From NCBI GenBank assembly GCA_913775095.1, contig CAJYIW010000019.1, positions 806,001-870,000 of the forward strand: a stretch of 64,000 nucleotides of DNA, in the 5' to 3' direction. This document shows positions 17,634-27,692 of this stretch, one piece after another (position 1 is the stretch's first letter; the number at the start of each line of letters is the position of its first letter). The notes under the pieces were generated by a model. The model searched no databases and was not told the DNA's origin. It saw only the letters and a list, made by a program, of their open reading frames with translations. Source of the stretch: an uncultured Siphonobacter sp. (GTDB lineage: Bacteria; Bacteroidota; Bacteroidia; Cytophagales; Spirosomataceae). Both the position numbers and the translations under genes were made by a program.

Positions 17634-18623
17634 CTATAATCGATTCAAAATCTTACTGTATATCTTCCGTAGTTTTCGCTCTCCCACCGTTTTTGCTATT
17701 TTTAATTGTGTTGAAGCAGCATATTGATCCGCATGATAGTGCTTGATCATATATTCACGAGCCTGGTGCTCAATATCTTCGTAAATGGCCCGGTTACTAT
17801 CAGCATCATTCCCATTGCTTACTGCACTAAAAGGGGCATGGTCTGCATACTCTTCATAATAGAAATTTTTAAACCTTAAGCCATGTAAGTAGGAATCCCT
17901 AAACCAAGCTGCGGCCGTATCACTTCCATTCCACACTCCCCCAAAATAAGGAGCCGGGCCATTTGGAATAGTTGTCTTACGGTATAGGTCTACATTAATT
18001 AAACAGGCATATTCGTTCAGACGGCATTCTGGCAATGGATGAGAATAGCCTGCTGATACTAATTTTTTATTCCTCTGGTATCTCGGATTGGGATAATCCT
18101 CCATTTGCTTTAGTAACTCTTGCGGTCCAGGTTTATATTCATCAAATTTTTCCGGGCTACACAACTTTGCATAAAATGCAGAACAGTTCCAGCACTGCCC
18201 TATCCTTCCTACCCCCACTAACTTATCAGAAGAATCTTCTTCAAAACTCTGTAACATAGGCTGTATCAAATCCTGACGATACAACATATCGTTGTGACAG
18301 ATCAGCAGATATTTTTTATCCGTTTTTTCCAGTGCAAATTGGTACCTCAAACTTAACCGCGTTTCTTCATCCAGGCCCTGAGGAGAGACATCCGCCATCC
18401 AGGGCACGAATTTTCCAGGATGAACAATGACTACTCCTCGTTTTTCAAATAGCTCTTTAATTTTAGGTACTCCATTCCAAGCATCCTCGTAAGGCTGTTT
18501 TTTTTCGATACAGAGATATATTTTATCTATGTAATTAGCACTTTTTTCGAGTAAACTAAACAGCGTTACCATAGTCTGGTAAGGTTTACCGTAGTAACTG
18601 ATAGCAACATCTATTTTTTCCAT
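17634..18623 (-). CDS. Putative glycosyltransferase (GT-A-like)
   Basis: 329 residues without transmembrane segments. The N-terminus (KIDVAISYYGKPYQTMVTLFSLLE) looks like the nucleotide-binding start of a GT-A fold. KKYLLICHNDMLYR near residue 110 sits where the DxD-like metal site of such enzymes lies. The remainder (FGGVWNGSDTAAAWFRDSYLHGL) is not diagnostic. A sugar-transfer role in a surface glycan is the best guess. The position between queA and tyrS is not informative. The specific family is not recognised. Confidence 0.5.
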   Translation of the reverse strand: MEKIDVAISYYGKPYQTMVTLFSLLEKSANYIDKIYLCIEKKQPYEDAWNGVPKIKELFEKRGVVIVHPGKFVPWMADVSPQGLDEETRLSLRYQFALEKTDKKYLLICHNDMLYRQDLIQPMLQSFEEDSSDKLVGVGRIGQCWNCSAFYAKLCSPEKFDEYKPGPQELLKQMEDYPNPRYQRNKKLVSAGYSHPLPECRLNEYACLINVDLYRKTTIPNGPAPYFGGVWNGSDTAAAWFRDSYLHGLRFKNFYYEEYADHAPFSAVSNGNDADSNRAIYEDIEHQAREYMIKHYHADQYAASTQLKIAKTVGERKLRKIYSKILNRL

Positions 18624-18639
18624 CTGGCTCGTTCTTATC

Positions 18640-19866
18640 CTATTTAGTAAAGTCTGAAGGTAACAGCAGGGACGAATCGCCGTAACTTAAAAAGCGATAG
18701 TCACTGGACAGTGCTTCTCCATACATTCGTTTCCAATCGTCACCAATCAATGCGGCGATAAGCAGTAATAATGTCGATCCTGGCTGGTGAAAGTTGGTTA
18801 TTAAACCCTGACATACCCGAAACCGATAGCCGGGAAAAATCATGATCTGCGTTTCACCAACAATTTCCCGCCGGTTCTCCTGCTTCATCTGCTTGAGAAT
18901 GGCCTCAAACGCTTCTTCTCTTGAAGGTAACTCTGGGTCAGCATATTGCTGATGAATAAACTGATCAATAGAGAAACCCGTTGATAAAGATTGATTTTTA
19001 CCGTTCTTTACCTGAACCCCTAACCAGTACATCGACTCTAACGAACGCATGGACGTAGTCCCTACGGGTATAATACGACTGAACTGTACTAAATGTTCAA
19101 GATTTGCCTGAGTAATGACGAGTTGTTCCCCGTGCATTTTATGTTCCAGGGCATTTTCGGTTTTCACGGGCTGAAACGTGCCCGCCCCGACGTGGAGCGT
19201 CAGAAATTCTCGCTGAATTCCTTTGGCATCCAGAGCCTTAAAAACCCGATCTGTAAAATGCAGGCCCGCCGTTGGAGCGGCTACAGCTCCCTGCTTTTCG
19301 GAATATACCGTTTGATAGGTTTCCAGATCGGAGGCTTCGGCATCGCGTTTGAGGTAAGGCGGCAGCGGAATTTTTCCAATGGCCTGCACGACATCTACAA
19401 ACCGAAACGCATTCGTCCAGCTTAACCGGACCTGCGAGGTCTCTGCATCGATCAGTTCGGCCGAAAGAGTGACCAGCGTTCCTTCAATCTCCAGTTCTTT
19501 CCGTAGAACTTCGCCGGTTTTCCAGCGTTTACGATTCCCGATCATGCATTCCCAGACGCAGGACTGCGTTTCCTCCATCACCACCGGAATAACCGGGCTG
19601 GGTTCAACGGGTTGTAACAGAAATAACTCGATCTGAGCCCCCGTGGCCCGCTGAAAGTGCAGGCGGGCGGGAATGACCCGGGTATTATTGAAAACGAGTA
19701 AGGTATCTTCGGGTAACTCATCCACCAGGGAAGAAAACCGCTGATGGGTAATCACGCCGCTTCGGTACACCAGTAACCGGGAAGCGTCGCGTTCGGCCAG
19801 AGGGAACCGGGCTATTCGGTCCTCCGGCAAATCATAGTCAAACTCAGCAATGGGAAGATTCTGCAT
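18640..19866 (-). CDS. queA: tRNA preQ1(34) S-adenosylmethionine ribosyltransferase-isomerase QueA
   Basis: Transfers the ribosyl part of SAM to preQ1 at the tRNA wobble position, giving epoxyqueuosine. The N-terminus FDYDLPEDRIARFPLAERDASRLLVY, the FNNTRVIPAR motif, APTAGLHFT and LHVGAGTFQPVK are family hallmarks. At 408 residues it is longer than the roughly 350 of E. coli QueA. The extra residues lie in the middle and before the C-terminus. The start is 6 nt after the DUF1648-like gene, so they are co-transcribed. Confidence 0.95.
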   Translation of the reverse strand: MQNLPIAEFDYDLPEDRIARFPLAERDASRLLVYRSGVITHQRFSSLVDELPEDTLLVFNNTRVIPARLHFQRATGAQIELFLLQPVEPSPVIPVVMEETQSCVWECMIGNRKRWKTGEVLRKELEIEGTLVTLSAELIDAETSQVRLSWTNAFRFVDVVQAIGKIPLPPYLKRDAEASDLETYQTVYSEKQGAVAAPTAGLHFTDRVFKALDAKGIQREFLTLHVGAGTFQPVKTENALEHKMHGEQLVITQANLEHLVQFSRIIPVGTTSMRSLESMYWLGVQVKNGKNQSLSTGFSIDQFIHQQYADPELPSREEAFEAILKQMKQENRREIVGETQIMIFPGYRFRVCQGLITNFHQPGSTLLLLIAALIGDDWKRMYGEALSSDYRFLSYGDSSLLLPSDFTK

Positions 19867-19872
19867 ACACCA

Positions 19873-20382
19873 CTACTCTTTTACAGGACCCGTTAACTGC
19901 AAACGCAGCGGAATGTACACCACCCACATAATCAGCAGGAAAGAGCCCACACTGATGACCCAATCGAAATTAGGCAGCTGAACGGTTTCTTCCGGGTCAT
20001 TCACGAGAGCCAGAATATATACGGAAGCTCCCAGTAATACATTCGTAATGGTCGCCCCAAAGTTCATCCATTCCGTAATGATCGTATTGAGCTGTTTACG
20101 GTAGAACATCCACTTCACGGCTCCGGGTAACTTAATAAATCCGTCGGGCAACTTGGGAAATAAGCGGCTCATCCACAGAAACATCATGTTCAGGATCAAC
20201 ATAACTCCACCGGTGACGTAAAAGATTACATCTTTTGAGAATACTTCCGGAGCTTCGCCAGAAGGACTGAAGGTCAGAGGAACTTCAGTGGGAAGTTTCT
20301 GATAAGCCATTAAAAGGGCAACGATAAATCCAAGTATGGATACGTATCTGGTAATTTGTGAAGTGAAATATGCGATAGTCAT
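19873..20382 (-). CDS. DUF1648-like membrane protein
   Basis: About 169 residues from the ATG at 20382. A GTG seven codons upstream is possible. There are four hydrophobic segments (near 8-25, 50-70, 105-125 and 140-160). The stretch LPTEVPLTFSPSGEAPEVFSK after the first segment resembles the DUF1648 signature seen in SdpI-like immunity proteins. The function is unknown. It is the first gene of the queA-tyrS run. Confidence 0.6.
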   Translation of the reverse strand: MTIAYFTSQITRYVSILGFIVALLMAYQKLPTEVPLTFSPSGEAPEVFSKDVIFYVTGGVMLILNMMFLWMSRLFPKLPDGFIKLPGAVKWMFYRKQLNTIITEWMNFGATITNVLLGASVYILALVNDPEETVQLPNFDWVISVGSFLLIMWVVYIPLRLQLTGPVKE

Positions 20383-20670
20383 CTGCTCAATGGGCCTCAC
20401 CACTTCACCTGCTGCTCGTGAGGCAGGCTGTGGTTTCGGGCCGCAAAGTTACGACGAACTCGCCGATGAGATCGTCCTTCTCTGCGAAAACCTTTTAATT
20501 AATTAGTTTTTCACTGACTTTCGCAAAGGTTAGCTACACGGGCCCCAATCAGCAGCTGGTTTAAGGCTGAGCCTCAAATTAGTTGTCAAGACAATTAATT
20601 TTACATTGTACCTTCCCACTTTGCTGAAAACCTGTAGATTTGCAATGAACATTCACGCAGACGGTTAGGC

Positions 20671-21222
20671 ATGAAGATTTACACCAAAACCGGAGACACG
20701 GGTACGACTTCACTGATCAGTGGCCGCCGGATTTCGAAGGCTGATTTACGAATTGACGTGTACGGCACAGTGGATGAGTTAAACAGCTACGTCGGTATGG
20801 TTCGCGACCAGCCGGTCAACGAACATCGTCGATCCCTGCTGAAGGAAATTCAGGATCGGCTGTTTACGATTGGTTCTCATCTGGCCGACGACCCGGAGCG
20901 GCATACCCGCAAGCCTTTGCCCGATTTACTGGAGCAGGATGTCACCCTGCTGGAACTGGCGATGGATGCCATGGATCAGGAATTGCCTCCTTTGCGTCAT
21001 TTTGTATTACCCGGTGGGCATCCTTCGGTCTCTTTTGCTCACCTGGCCCGTACGGTATGCCGGAGAGCGGAACGGCAAGTGGTTCTGCTGAGTGAAACTG
21101 CCCAGGTGGAAGACATCATCATTCAATATTTAAACCGTCTTTCCGACTACTTTTTTGTACTTTCCAGAAAAATGGCTCAGGAATTGCAGGCGGAAGAAGT
21201 GAAATGGATTCCCAGAGTATAA
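20671..21222 (+). CDS. Cob(I)alamin adenosyltransferase, PduO type
   Basis: 183 residues. It transfers the adenosyl group of ATP to cob(I)alamin, making the coenzyme B12 form used by mutases and ribonucleotide reductase. The start MKIYTKTGDTGTTSLISG, the DVYGTVDELNSYVG helix and the ATP-site segment CRRAERQV are the PduO/MMAB signature. With the cobalamin riboswitch ahead of metE it shows that this organism uses B12. ilvE follows 72 nt downstream on the same strand. Confidence 0.95.
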   Translation: MKIYTKTGDTGTTSLISGRRISKADLRIDVYGTVDELNSYVGMVRDQPVNEHRRSLLKEIQDRLFTIGSHLADDPERHTRKPLPDLLEQDVTLLELAMDAMDQELPPLRHFVLPGGHPSVSFAHLARTVCRRAERQVVLLSETAQVEDIIIQYLNRLSDYFFVLSRKMAQELQAEEVKWIPRV

Positions 21223-21294
21223 ATTCGAACCTTGATTCTGCAACAAAGCATAACGCCTCTATAAGTTTCATTCATTTGTAAATTCATTGGCCCC

Positions 21295-22359
21295 ATGATT
21301 GACACACTGCCCATAGACATCCAACAGACCGCCCAAAGCCGGATCGGCGAGTTAAACCTTGATCAACTGGTGTTTGGACGCACCTTTGCCGATCATATGT
21401 TCGTCGCGGACTTTGACGGAAAAGAATGGACCGATTTACGCATCGTACCTTACGGTGACATGGCCTTCTCTCCTGCCCTGATGCCTTTGCATTACGGTCA
21501 GGCCATTTTTGAAGGAATGAAAGCCTATAAATCTGCCGAAGGTGAAGTATTGATCTTCCGTCCTCAGGATAATGCCGCTCGTCTGAATAAGTCGGCTCAC
21601 CGCCTTTGCATGGCCGAGATTCCCGAAGAAATCTTCCTGAACGGTCTGTATGAGTTATTAAAACTCGACTCCCAGTGGGTACCTCAGCGGGAAAATTATT
21701 CGCTGTACGTACGTCCCTTCATGTTTGCTACGGATGAATACATTGGCGTATCTCCCTCCAAGAAATACCGGTTTATCATTTTCAACTGTCCGGTAGGAGC
21801 CTATTACTCCAAACCCGTGAAAGTGAAAGTGGAAACCCAGTACGTTCGGGCGGCTCCCGGAGGAACGGGTGCAGCCAAGTGTGCGGGTAATTATGCCGCC
21901 TCGCTATATCCGGCCAAACTGGCTCAGGAAGAAGGTTACGACCAGTTAATCTGGACGGACGGAGCCGAACACAAATACGTGGAAGAAGCCGGAACGATGA
22001 ACTTCATGTTTATCATCGATGGCAAACTGGTAACGCCCGCAGTCAGTGACAGCATTCTGGATGGCATCACCCGAAAATCCATCGTACAAATTGCGAAAGA
22101 CTGGGGTATGGAAGTGGAAGAGCGTAAAGTATCCATTGCCGAACTGATCGAGAATCTGGAAAACGGACGGCTGGAAGAAGCGTTTGGAGCAGGGACTGCG
22201 GCTGTTGTTTCTCCCATCTCGACGATTGGGTACGAAGGAAAAAACTTTGATCTTCCCGAGATCAAAGCGGACAGCTTCGCCAATCGCGTGAAGGCTCACC
22301 TGGACGACATTAAATACGGTCGGGTGGAAGACAAACATAACTGGGTGGTTCGACTGTAA
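21295..22359 (+). CDS. ilvE: Branched-chain amino acid aminotransferase
   Basis: A fold-type IV PLP aminotransferase of 354 residues, the long bacterial/eukaryotic BCAT form. It interconverts Val, Leu and Ile with their 2-oxo acids. The PLP lysine lies in GGTGAAKCAGNYAAS, and EEAGTMNFMF and the GTAAVVSPI loop are present. A terminator follows. Confidence 0.95.
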   Translation: MIDTLPIDIQQTAQSRIGELNLDQLVFGRTFADHMFVADFDGKEWTDLRIVPYGDMAFSPALMPLHYGQAIFEGMKAYKSAEGEVLIFRPQDNAARLNKSAHRLCMAEIPEEIFLNGLYELLKLDSQWVPQRENYSLYVRPFMFATDEYIGVSPSKKYRFIIFNCPVGAYYSKPVKVKVETQYVRAAPGGTGAAKCAGNYAASLYPAKLAQEEGYDQLIWTDGAEHKYVEEAGTMNFMFIIDGKLVTPAVSDSILDGITRKSIVQIAKDWGMEVEERKVSIAELIENLENGRLEEAFGAGTAAVVSPISTIGYEGKNFDLPEIKADSFANRVKAHLDDIKYGRVEDKHNWVVRL

Positions 22360-22377
22360 GACACATTAAATATTTTT

Positions 22378-22405
22378 AAAAGCCTGCCCTTGGGTGGGCT
22401 TTTTT
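22378..22405 (+). terminator. ilvE terminator
   Basis: AAAAGCCTGCCC pairs with GGTGGGCTTTTTT over a short loop, about 20 nt after the ilvE stop. Confidence 0.8.
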
Positions 22406-22440
22406 CGTATCTTCCCCGTAACCATACCTTACTTCTAGTG

Positions 22441-23409
22441 ATGAAATATATCGCATTGCTCCTCGTTCTGGGCATTACTTCGCTTTCGGCAGAGGCCCAG
22501 CATTTTCGCCTGGAGTTAGTAAAAGCTTATAACCTGAGTGATTCTCTTACTCTTCAGCAGGATCCTTATTTTGGCGGACTTTCCGGTATTGAATACGTAC
22601 CTAAACGGGGCAAATGGTACCTGGTTACCGATGGGGCGGACTCTACCCGCCAGAGTTACCTATTTGAGTTTGATTCGCTCTTTAGTAGCCAAACTTACAA
22701 ACGCTGGAAACTCGATAGCATCCATAGTGCGGAGTCCATTCGTTTCGATAAAGCCGATTCTTCTTTCTATTTCTCCACAGAATTGGGAGCCGGAAAAACT
22801 TATGGGTCTTTTCTGAAACTGACCGCCGATTCTACGGTACAGACGCTTTCTCAATACCAGGACTTTGAGGATAATAAAGGCTATGAAGCCCTCGCTCTGG
22901 ACTCAACAAGAGTGCTCTGGGCAGCCAGTGAATGGCCGCAAACGCCTACTAACCCTTATTGCCTGGTCACGGGCTATCGACTTACGCAGAAGGATACACT
23001 CGTTCAGGCCTTATACCCACTGGAGCGGAATGCCTGTGGTTACCCCGATAATGGCATTGCCGAGTTACTACTGGCCCGTGATCGGCAGTTGCTGTTTCTG
23101 GAACGATGCTGGACCGGGGAACGGGATCAGAGTAATTATTCCATTCGACTCTTCACAGCCTACATTCCCAAAGCAGAGGCCGTTAGCAGTCCTAACACTA
23201 CTTATTTGCTGGAAAAACAGGAAGTCAGTATCAACTGGGGCGGGGTTCACCTGGATAACATCGAAGGAATGTCATGGGGGCCCGTCGTGAATGGCAACCG
23301 GACGCTGGTGCTGGTTTCGGATAACAATTTCAATAAATTCGATCGAAACAAAACGCCTGAAAATCGGCAAAAGTCCCAACTGGTTATCCTGAAGGTTCTT
23401 CCTGATTGA
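22441..23409 (+). CDS. Secreted esterase-like activity of phytase family protein
   Basis: 322 residues from the ATG at 22441, which starts a signal peptide (MKYIALLLVLGITSLSAEAQ). An upstream in-frame start at 22390 would overlap the ilvE terminator. The body has the repeated beta-blade look of the phytase-like propeller family (FGGLSGIEYVPKRGKWYLVTDGAD; ESIRFDKADSSFYFSTE; GYEALALDSTRVLWAASEW). Exported and probably periplasmic. The substrate is unknown, and the phytase name reflects fold only. Confidence 0.8.
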   Translation: MKYIALLLVLGITSLSAEAQHFRLELVKAYNLSDSLTLQQDPYFGGLSGIEYVPKRGKWYLVTDGADSTRQSYLFEFDSLFSSQTYKRWKLDSIHSAESIRFDKADSSFYFSTELGAGKTYGSFLKLTADSTVQTLSQYQDFEDNKGYEALALDSTRVLWAASEWPQTPTNPYCLVTGYRLTQKDTLVQALYPLERNACGYPDNGIAELLLARDRQLLFLERCWTGERDQSNYSIRLFTAYIPKAEAVSSPNTTYLLEKQEVSINWGGVHLDNIEGMSWGPVVNGNRTLVLVSDNNFNKFDRNKTPENRQKSQLVILKVLPD

Positions 23410-23420
23410 TGAGACTATAT

Positions 23421-23519
23421 ATAGTTTGATATAGTTTGATATAGTTTGATATAGTTTGATATAGTTTGATAATCATATTATTTATTACACGTTCAAACTT
23501 TTATCAAACTATATCAAAT
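23421..23519. repeat. Five tandem ATAGTTTGAT units with inverted partner
   Basis: Five exact 10-bp ATAGTTTGAT copies run from 23421 to 23470. After a spacer the reverse complement (ATCAAACTATATCAAAT, about 23503-23519) follows, so a hairpin can form between two convergent genes. This probably acts as a bidirectional terminator. The copy number is likely to vary by slippage. Confidence 0.85.
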
Positions 23520-23531
23520 TTCTTAACCCTG

Positions 23532-24278
23532 TTATTCTGACGTTGCTTCTTCGCGTTCAAGCCGCTGCCAGAAGGACTGAATGATCTCCAGGCAATCGTC
23601 TGGTTCTTCCACCATGCCCATGTGCCCGGCATTTTCCAGAATTAACTGACTGGTATGGGCAGGCAGATGCACCTGCTCCAACGCTTCTTCCGGTTTCACG
23701 GCTTTATCCTTCATTCCGATAATGAACAGGACCGGATAAGAAGCCTGTTGCAGGACATGACGACGGTCGGGGCGGTCTTTCATGGCTTTCATACCAGCGA
23801 TCAGGGCCGCTGGAGGCAATTGGGAAACATGCGTGATATGTTGCTCCAGCCGATCCGGATTAGAAGCGGCGAAATCATCACTGTACATGTTCGGGACAAA
23901 CGTTCGCAGGAACCCAGCGGCTCCCTTTTCCTCAATTGCCGTAACATTTTTATCCCGGCTGGTCTTTTTCTCTTCCGTATCCGCGTAAGCCGTAGAGTGA
24001 AACAACCCCAGGCCTTGCACAAAATCAGGGTATTTTTCTGCCAGAGCCAGAGCAATGTACCCGCCCATCGAATGCCCAACCACCACTCCTTTCCTGATGT
24101 TCTGCGATTGTAAATCCTGATAAACGAATTCAGCATATTCGTCAATGGACTTCAGATCAGAACGGGAGGCATAGCTTGGAGTGATCACGTTCATGTCAGG
24201 CCAGAAAGCCGCCTTGATCGTATCCCAGATTTTGGCGTCTTCTCCGTATCCGTGTAATAAGATGAGTGGCGTAACCAT
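23532..24278 (-). CDS. Alpha/beta hydrolase
   Basis: 248 residues with the alpha/beta-hydrolase core. LILLHGYGED supplies the oxyanion loop and GVVVGHSMGGYIA the nucleophile serine. FIIGMKDKAV and ENAGHMGMVEE supply the Asp and His. No signal peptide, so cytoplasmic. Substrate unknown. It stands alone between convergent repeats and a terminator. Confidence 0.88.
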   Translation of the reverse strand: MVTPLILLHGYGEDAKIWDTIKAAFWPDMNVITPSYASRSDLKSIDEYAEFVYQDLQSQNIRKGVVVGHSMGGYIALALAEKYPDFVQGLGLFHSTAYADTEEKKTSRDKNVTAIEEKGAAGFLRTFVPNMYSDDFAASNPDRLEQHITHVSQLPPAALIAGMKAMKDRPDRRHVLQQASYPVLFIIGMKDKAVKPEEALEQVHLPAHTSQLILENAGHMGMVEEPDDCLEIIQSFWQRLEREEATSE

Positions 24279-24326
24279 AGCATTTTTCGTTAACAGGTTC
24301 GTAATGTATTTTCTTCAGGGTCTAAA

Positions 24327-24369
24327 AAAAATACACCCGGACAAGTTTTGAACCTTATCCGGGTGTATT
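24327..24369 (-). terminator. Terminator after the lipoprotein gene
   Basis: AAATACACCCGGA pairs with TCCGGGTGTATTT, with a T run in the minus direction. It ends the lipoprotein transcript. Confidence 0.85.
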
Positions 24370-24391
24370 TCTGTCAATTGAACTTAAGCTT

Positions 24392-25051
24392 CTATACGCT
24401 GTCCAGTAATCCGATCAGCAGGATAACGGCACCAATAACCATCATGATCAAACCGATGATCTGTACGGCTCCGACTGGGATAATCAGGAAGATAACCCCA
24501 ACTACCAGCAGGATTAAACCGATCTTAACGTTCTGGCTTAACGCATTGGTTTTGTTAGCTTTCTTGGCTTTAGCGATCTGTTTCTGAACCTTTTTAGTGA
24601 CCAGTTTAGTCATCATTTTGTTCGCAACTACGCTTTTCTGAGCAGCATTCAGGTTTTCAGCAGAAGCTTTTTTCTGAATTTTGGCCAGTTTTTTCTGGAT
24701 TTGGAGAGCCTGTTTCTCGTAAGCAGTACCCTTCGTCTGAGCGACCAGTCTTTCTGAAGCACTGGCAATCATTTCGGGAGTAACCTTAGGAAGCGTAACG
24801 GGCTTTTCTGAAGCAGCAGGCTGATCGGTAGTCTGAGCAATCGATACGGGAGCCTTCGTTTCAGGAGTTTGAACGGGAGTTGTTACTTCGGCAGCGGCCG
24901 TTTCAGTACTAGCTGAAGAAACCGGCTTTGCTGCTACCTGATGGTCATAAGCAGGGGTTGTAGACTTTTGAAAGCCAACCGTAGCATTACGATTACAGGC
25001 AGTCAACCATAACATCGACCCGACAGTCGATAACAGTAGGATTTTACGCAT
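24392..25051 (-). CDS. Hypothetical lipoprotein with C-terminal membrane hairpin
   Basis: 219 residues. A lipoprotein signal ends in LTAC (C19). A Pro/Thr/Ala-rich linker (20-90) and a Lys/Ala-rich helical region (95-165) follow. Two tightly spaced hydrophobic segments (about 172-215) form the C-terminus. I do not recognise a family. The low-complexity middle and the membrane tail suggest an envelope structural role at most. It lies downstream of clpX, 163 nt away. Confidence 0.7.
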   Translation of the reverse strand: MRKILLLSTVGSMLWLTACNRNATVGFQKSTTPAYDHQVAAKPVSSASTETAAAEVTTPVQTPETKAPVSIAQTTDQPAASEKPVTLPKVTPEMIASASERLVAQTKGTAYEKQALQIQKKLAKIQKKASAENLNAAQKSVVANKMMTKLVTKKVQKQIAKAKKANKTNALSQNVKIGLILLVVGVIFLIIPVGAVQIIGLIMMVIGAVILLIGLLDSV

Positions 25052-25214
25052 AGGGAAAGTTGATTTAATTCAGAATCGCTCATTAAAAACAAATGCCCCG
25101 GTATAAACCAGAGCATTAGAATTTAGGGTTGCTTACCTGTTGCTTACAAGCTTTCCCAATCTGAGGAAATATTTACTCTAAACGTATATAGTATTTAAAG
25201 CACTATGGAAGCGT

Positions 25215-26471
25215 TTACGCGACTTTCTTCATCATGAAAAAGGCCGATCGTTCGAATTTTTCCCGGGCGTAGCTCAGGGAAATCGTAAACTCATGAATTC
25301 CTTCTTCCGAGGGCAATTCAAACATGGCATCCGTCATGATGGCTTCGCAAATGGAACGTAGCCCCCGGGCCCCAAGCTTGTACTCATTGGCCTGGTCCAC
25401 GATGTATTCCAGCACTTCATCATCAAACAGAAGTTGAATACCCTCCATGTTGAAGAGTTTCTCATACTGCTTGGTCAACGCATTCTTAGGTTCCGTCAGG
25501 ATTTTACGCAGGGTAAATTTATCCAGCGGATCCAGAGAAGTGATCACGGGTAAACGACCCAGTAATTCAGGAATCAGACCGTAGGACTTCAAATCCTGGT
25601 GGTTGACCATCCGTAACAATTGCTGAGATTCCAGTAAACGCGACGTACTGTCATCCTTCGAGAAACCAATCGGACGGGTATTCAGACGCTTCGAAATATG
25701 ACGCTGAACGCCGTCAAAGGCTCCGCCGCAGATAAACAGAATGTGTTCGGTATTGATCGGAACCAGTTTTTGTTCCGGGTGCTTGCGACCACCCTGTGGT
25801 GGTACATTTACGATGGATCCTTCCAGTAACTTGAGTAAGGCCTGCTGAACACCCTCGCCGGAAACATCACGGGTGATGCTTGGATTATCGGATTTACGGG
25901 CAATTTTATCAATCTCATCAATGTACACAATCCCACGCTCGGCAGCTTCTACGTCATAATCAGCCGCCTGAAGCAGACGACTCAGAATGCTTTCCACATC
26001 CTCCCCTACATAACCCGCTTCCGTGATGACCGTTGCATCTGCTACGGCGAAAGGCACCTGAAGAATTTTGGCGATCGTGCGGGCCAGATAGGTTTTGCCC
26101 GTTCCTGTTTCACCCACCATGATGACATTGGACTTCTCAATGTAAATGTCATCGTTGGTTTTTTGCTGCTGTAGACGCTTGTAGTGGTTATATACAGCCA
26201 CACTCAGTACTTTCTTGGCATCGTCCTGACCAATCACGTACTGGTCCATGAACTTCTTGATTTCCTGAGGCTTGGGTACTTTTAAAATCTGAAAAGACTG
26301 CTGTGGTTCTTTCTTTTTAGTGGGCTGTTTCACGCCCAGCTCTTCCTGCACTAATTCAAAACCCTGCTCAATGCAAAAGTTACAGATCAGGGCATCCATC
26401 CCCGATAATAATAAATCTACGTCTTTCTTTTTTCGCCCACAAAACGAGCATGTACTTGCATCCATTCGCAT
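25215..26471 (-). CDS. clpX: ATP-dependent Clp protease ATPase subunit ClpX
   Basis: Unfoldase that feeds tagged proteins into ClpP. 418 residues. The N-terminal zinc module uses C8, C11, C30 and C33. The AAA+ core has GETGTGKT (Walker A), YIDEIDKIA (Walker B) and GARGLRSI (sensor 2). ATGs at 26471 and 26465 are both possible starts. It lies 40 nt after an acyltransferase gene rather than directly after clpP, so clpP and clpX are not in their usual direct order. Confidence 0.97.
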   Translation of the reverse strand: MRMDASTCSFCGRKKKDVDLLLSGMDALICNFCIEQGFELVQEELGVKQPTKKKEPQQSFQILKVPKPQEIKKFMDQYVIGQDDAKKVLSVAVYNHYKRLQQQKTNDDIYIEKSNVIMVGETGTGKTYLARTIAKILQVPFAVADATVITEAGYVGEDVESILSRLLQAADYDVEAAERGIVYIDEIDKIARKSDNPSITRDVSGEGVQQALLKLLEGSIVNVPPQGGRKHPEQKLVPINTEHILFICGGAFDGVQRHISKRLNTRPIGFSKDDSTSRLLESQQLLRMVNHQDLKSYGLIPELLGRLPVITSLDPLDKFTLRKILTEPKNALTKQYEKLFNMEGIQLLFDDEVLEYIVDQANEYKLGARGLRSICEAIMTDAMFELPSEEGIHEFTISLSYAREKFERSAFFMMKKVA

Positions 26472-26511
26472 GTCTTTCTCAGTGTGATACTATCTATTTT
26501 CAGTCGGTTGC

Positions 26512-27582
26512 TCAACTTCTCTTAGACCATTTAATAATGGGCTGTTCGATTCCTCGGTGTATCTTCCAGCTTACCCACAAAATCAGTAACATCAGTCCCA
26601 TATCTGCCATTCCCAATGCCCATACCGAAGTAAATCCTGCTTTGAAAAGTAATTTGTTGGCCAAAACAATGACGGGAAAGTGCATGAGGTAAATCACGTA
26701 CGAAGCATCGCCCAGGTGGATCAGGAGATTCGGGACACGATAGGCGTGCGACCGATCTGCTTCCACAAATCCCCAGACAATGAATAAGGAAGGAATTCCC
26801 AGGTTCCAGACCCGGGTAATGTCGCCTCCCGTTCGCGGGGCTAAATAGTAAGCAACCAAACTTGCAATCAAAATTACTAACCAAAAGTGATTCAACCGGA
26901 ATCTTTTGTGGAGATAATAAACCAAAATCCCAAAAAGAAATTCCAGATTGATCGGACTCAGGAGAAAAAATTTCACTAATCCACTCCCAAAAAGCCAGCC
27001 CTGAGAGAAGATATAAACGCAATTAACGACCGTTGCAAGGCTTAAAAGTACGAGTAACCATACCGTATGTCTGGAAATAAGTAAGAGGGCAAACAGCAGG
27101 TAAAAGTATAACTCATGAGATAAGGTCCAGGTTACGGCATCAATGGCAATATGCTCGGGAAATAAGGTTAGGGTTTTAAGCACGGTCAGCCAGTCAAACG
27201 AGTAAGCATCCTCCACTAACCCAGGCTGGGTTTGCTGAATCAGCCAGACGGCCAGCAATAAAGGAATTACGAAGAGCCAGTAAACGGGATACACCCGAAA
27301 AAAACGTTTTTCCAGGTAAGGCCCCAGTTCTTTGGGGTTGTCAATGTACTTGGCACTGGTGTGAGCAATGATAAATCCGCTAATGACAAAAAACAGATCG
27401 ACTCCGGCGTACCCGATATTGAACCAGTCGAAAAGAAACGTCTGATGATACGTGCGACTGATGTTTTCTGAAATATGATAGAGGGTGACGACAATAGCAG
27501 CTACCCCCCGTAACATCTGAATAGAATTATAACGAACAACGGCACCAGTCACGGTTGAAGGTGAAATGGAAAGTGAACTCAT
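26512..27582 (-). CDS. Acyltransferase family 3 (OafA/YrhL-like) membrane protein
   Basis: 356 residues with about ten transmembrane segments. The N-terminal YNSIQMLRGVAAIVVTLYHI and the following GYAGVDLFFVISGFI are the classic acyltransferase-3 motifs, including the active-site His. Family members O-acetylate or succinylate surface sugars. It lies between clpP and clpX. Its 40-nt spacing to clpX suggests they share a transcript, although nothing links their functions. Confidence 0.9.
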   Translation of the reverse strand: MSSLSISPSTVTGAVVRYNSIQMLRGVAAIVVTLYHISENISRTYHQTFLFDWFNIGYAGVDLFFVISGFIIAHTSAKYIDNPKELGPYLEKRFFRVYPVYWLFVIPLLLAVWLIQQTQPGLVEDAYSFDWLTVLKTLTLFPEHIAIDAVTWTLSHELYFYLLFALLLISRHTVWLLVLLSLATVVNCVYIFSQGWLFGSGLVKFFLLSPINLEFLFGILVYYLHKRFRLNHFWLVILIASLVAYYLAPRTGGDITRVWNLGIPSLFIVWGFVEADRSHAYRVPNLLIHLGDASYVIYLMHFPVIVLANKLLFKAGFTSVWALGMADMGLMLLILWVSWKIHRGIEQPIIKWSKRS

Positions 27583-27692
27583 TTGTTTTTATAATGAAAT
27601 AACTTTTTGTCAGGAATAGTTATCAATGACGTTCTTAAATAAATTTCACTATGTCTAGTAGGCACGTTAACACGTTAATTAGCAAAGATAAA

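Noticed and set aside
23421..23519. Possible CRISPR array
   Set aside because: Units are 10 bp without unique spacers, and no cas genes are nearby.
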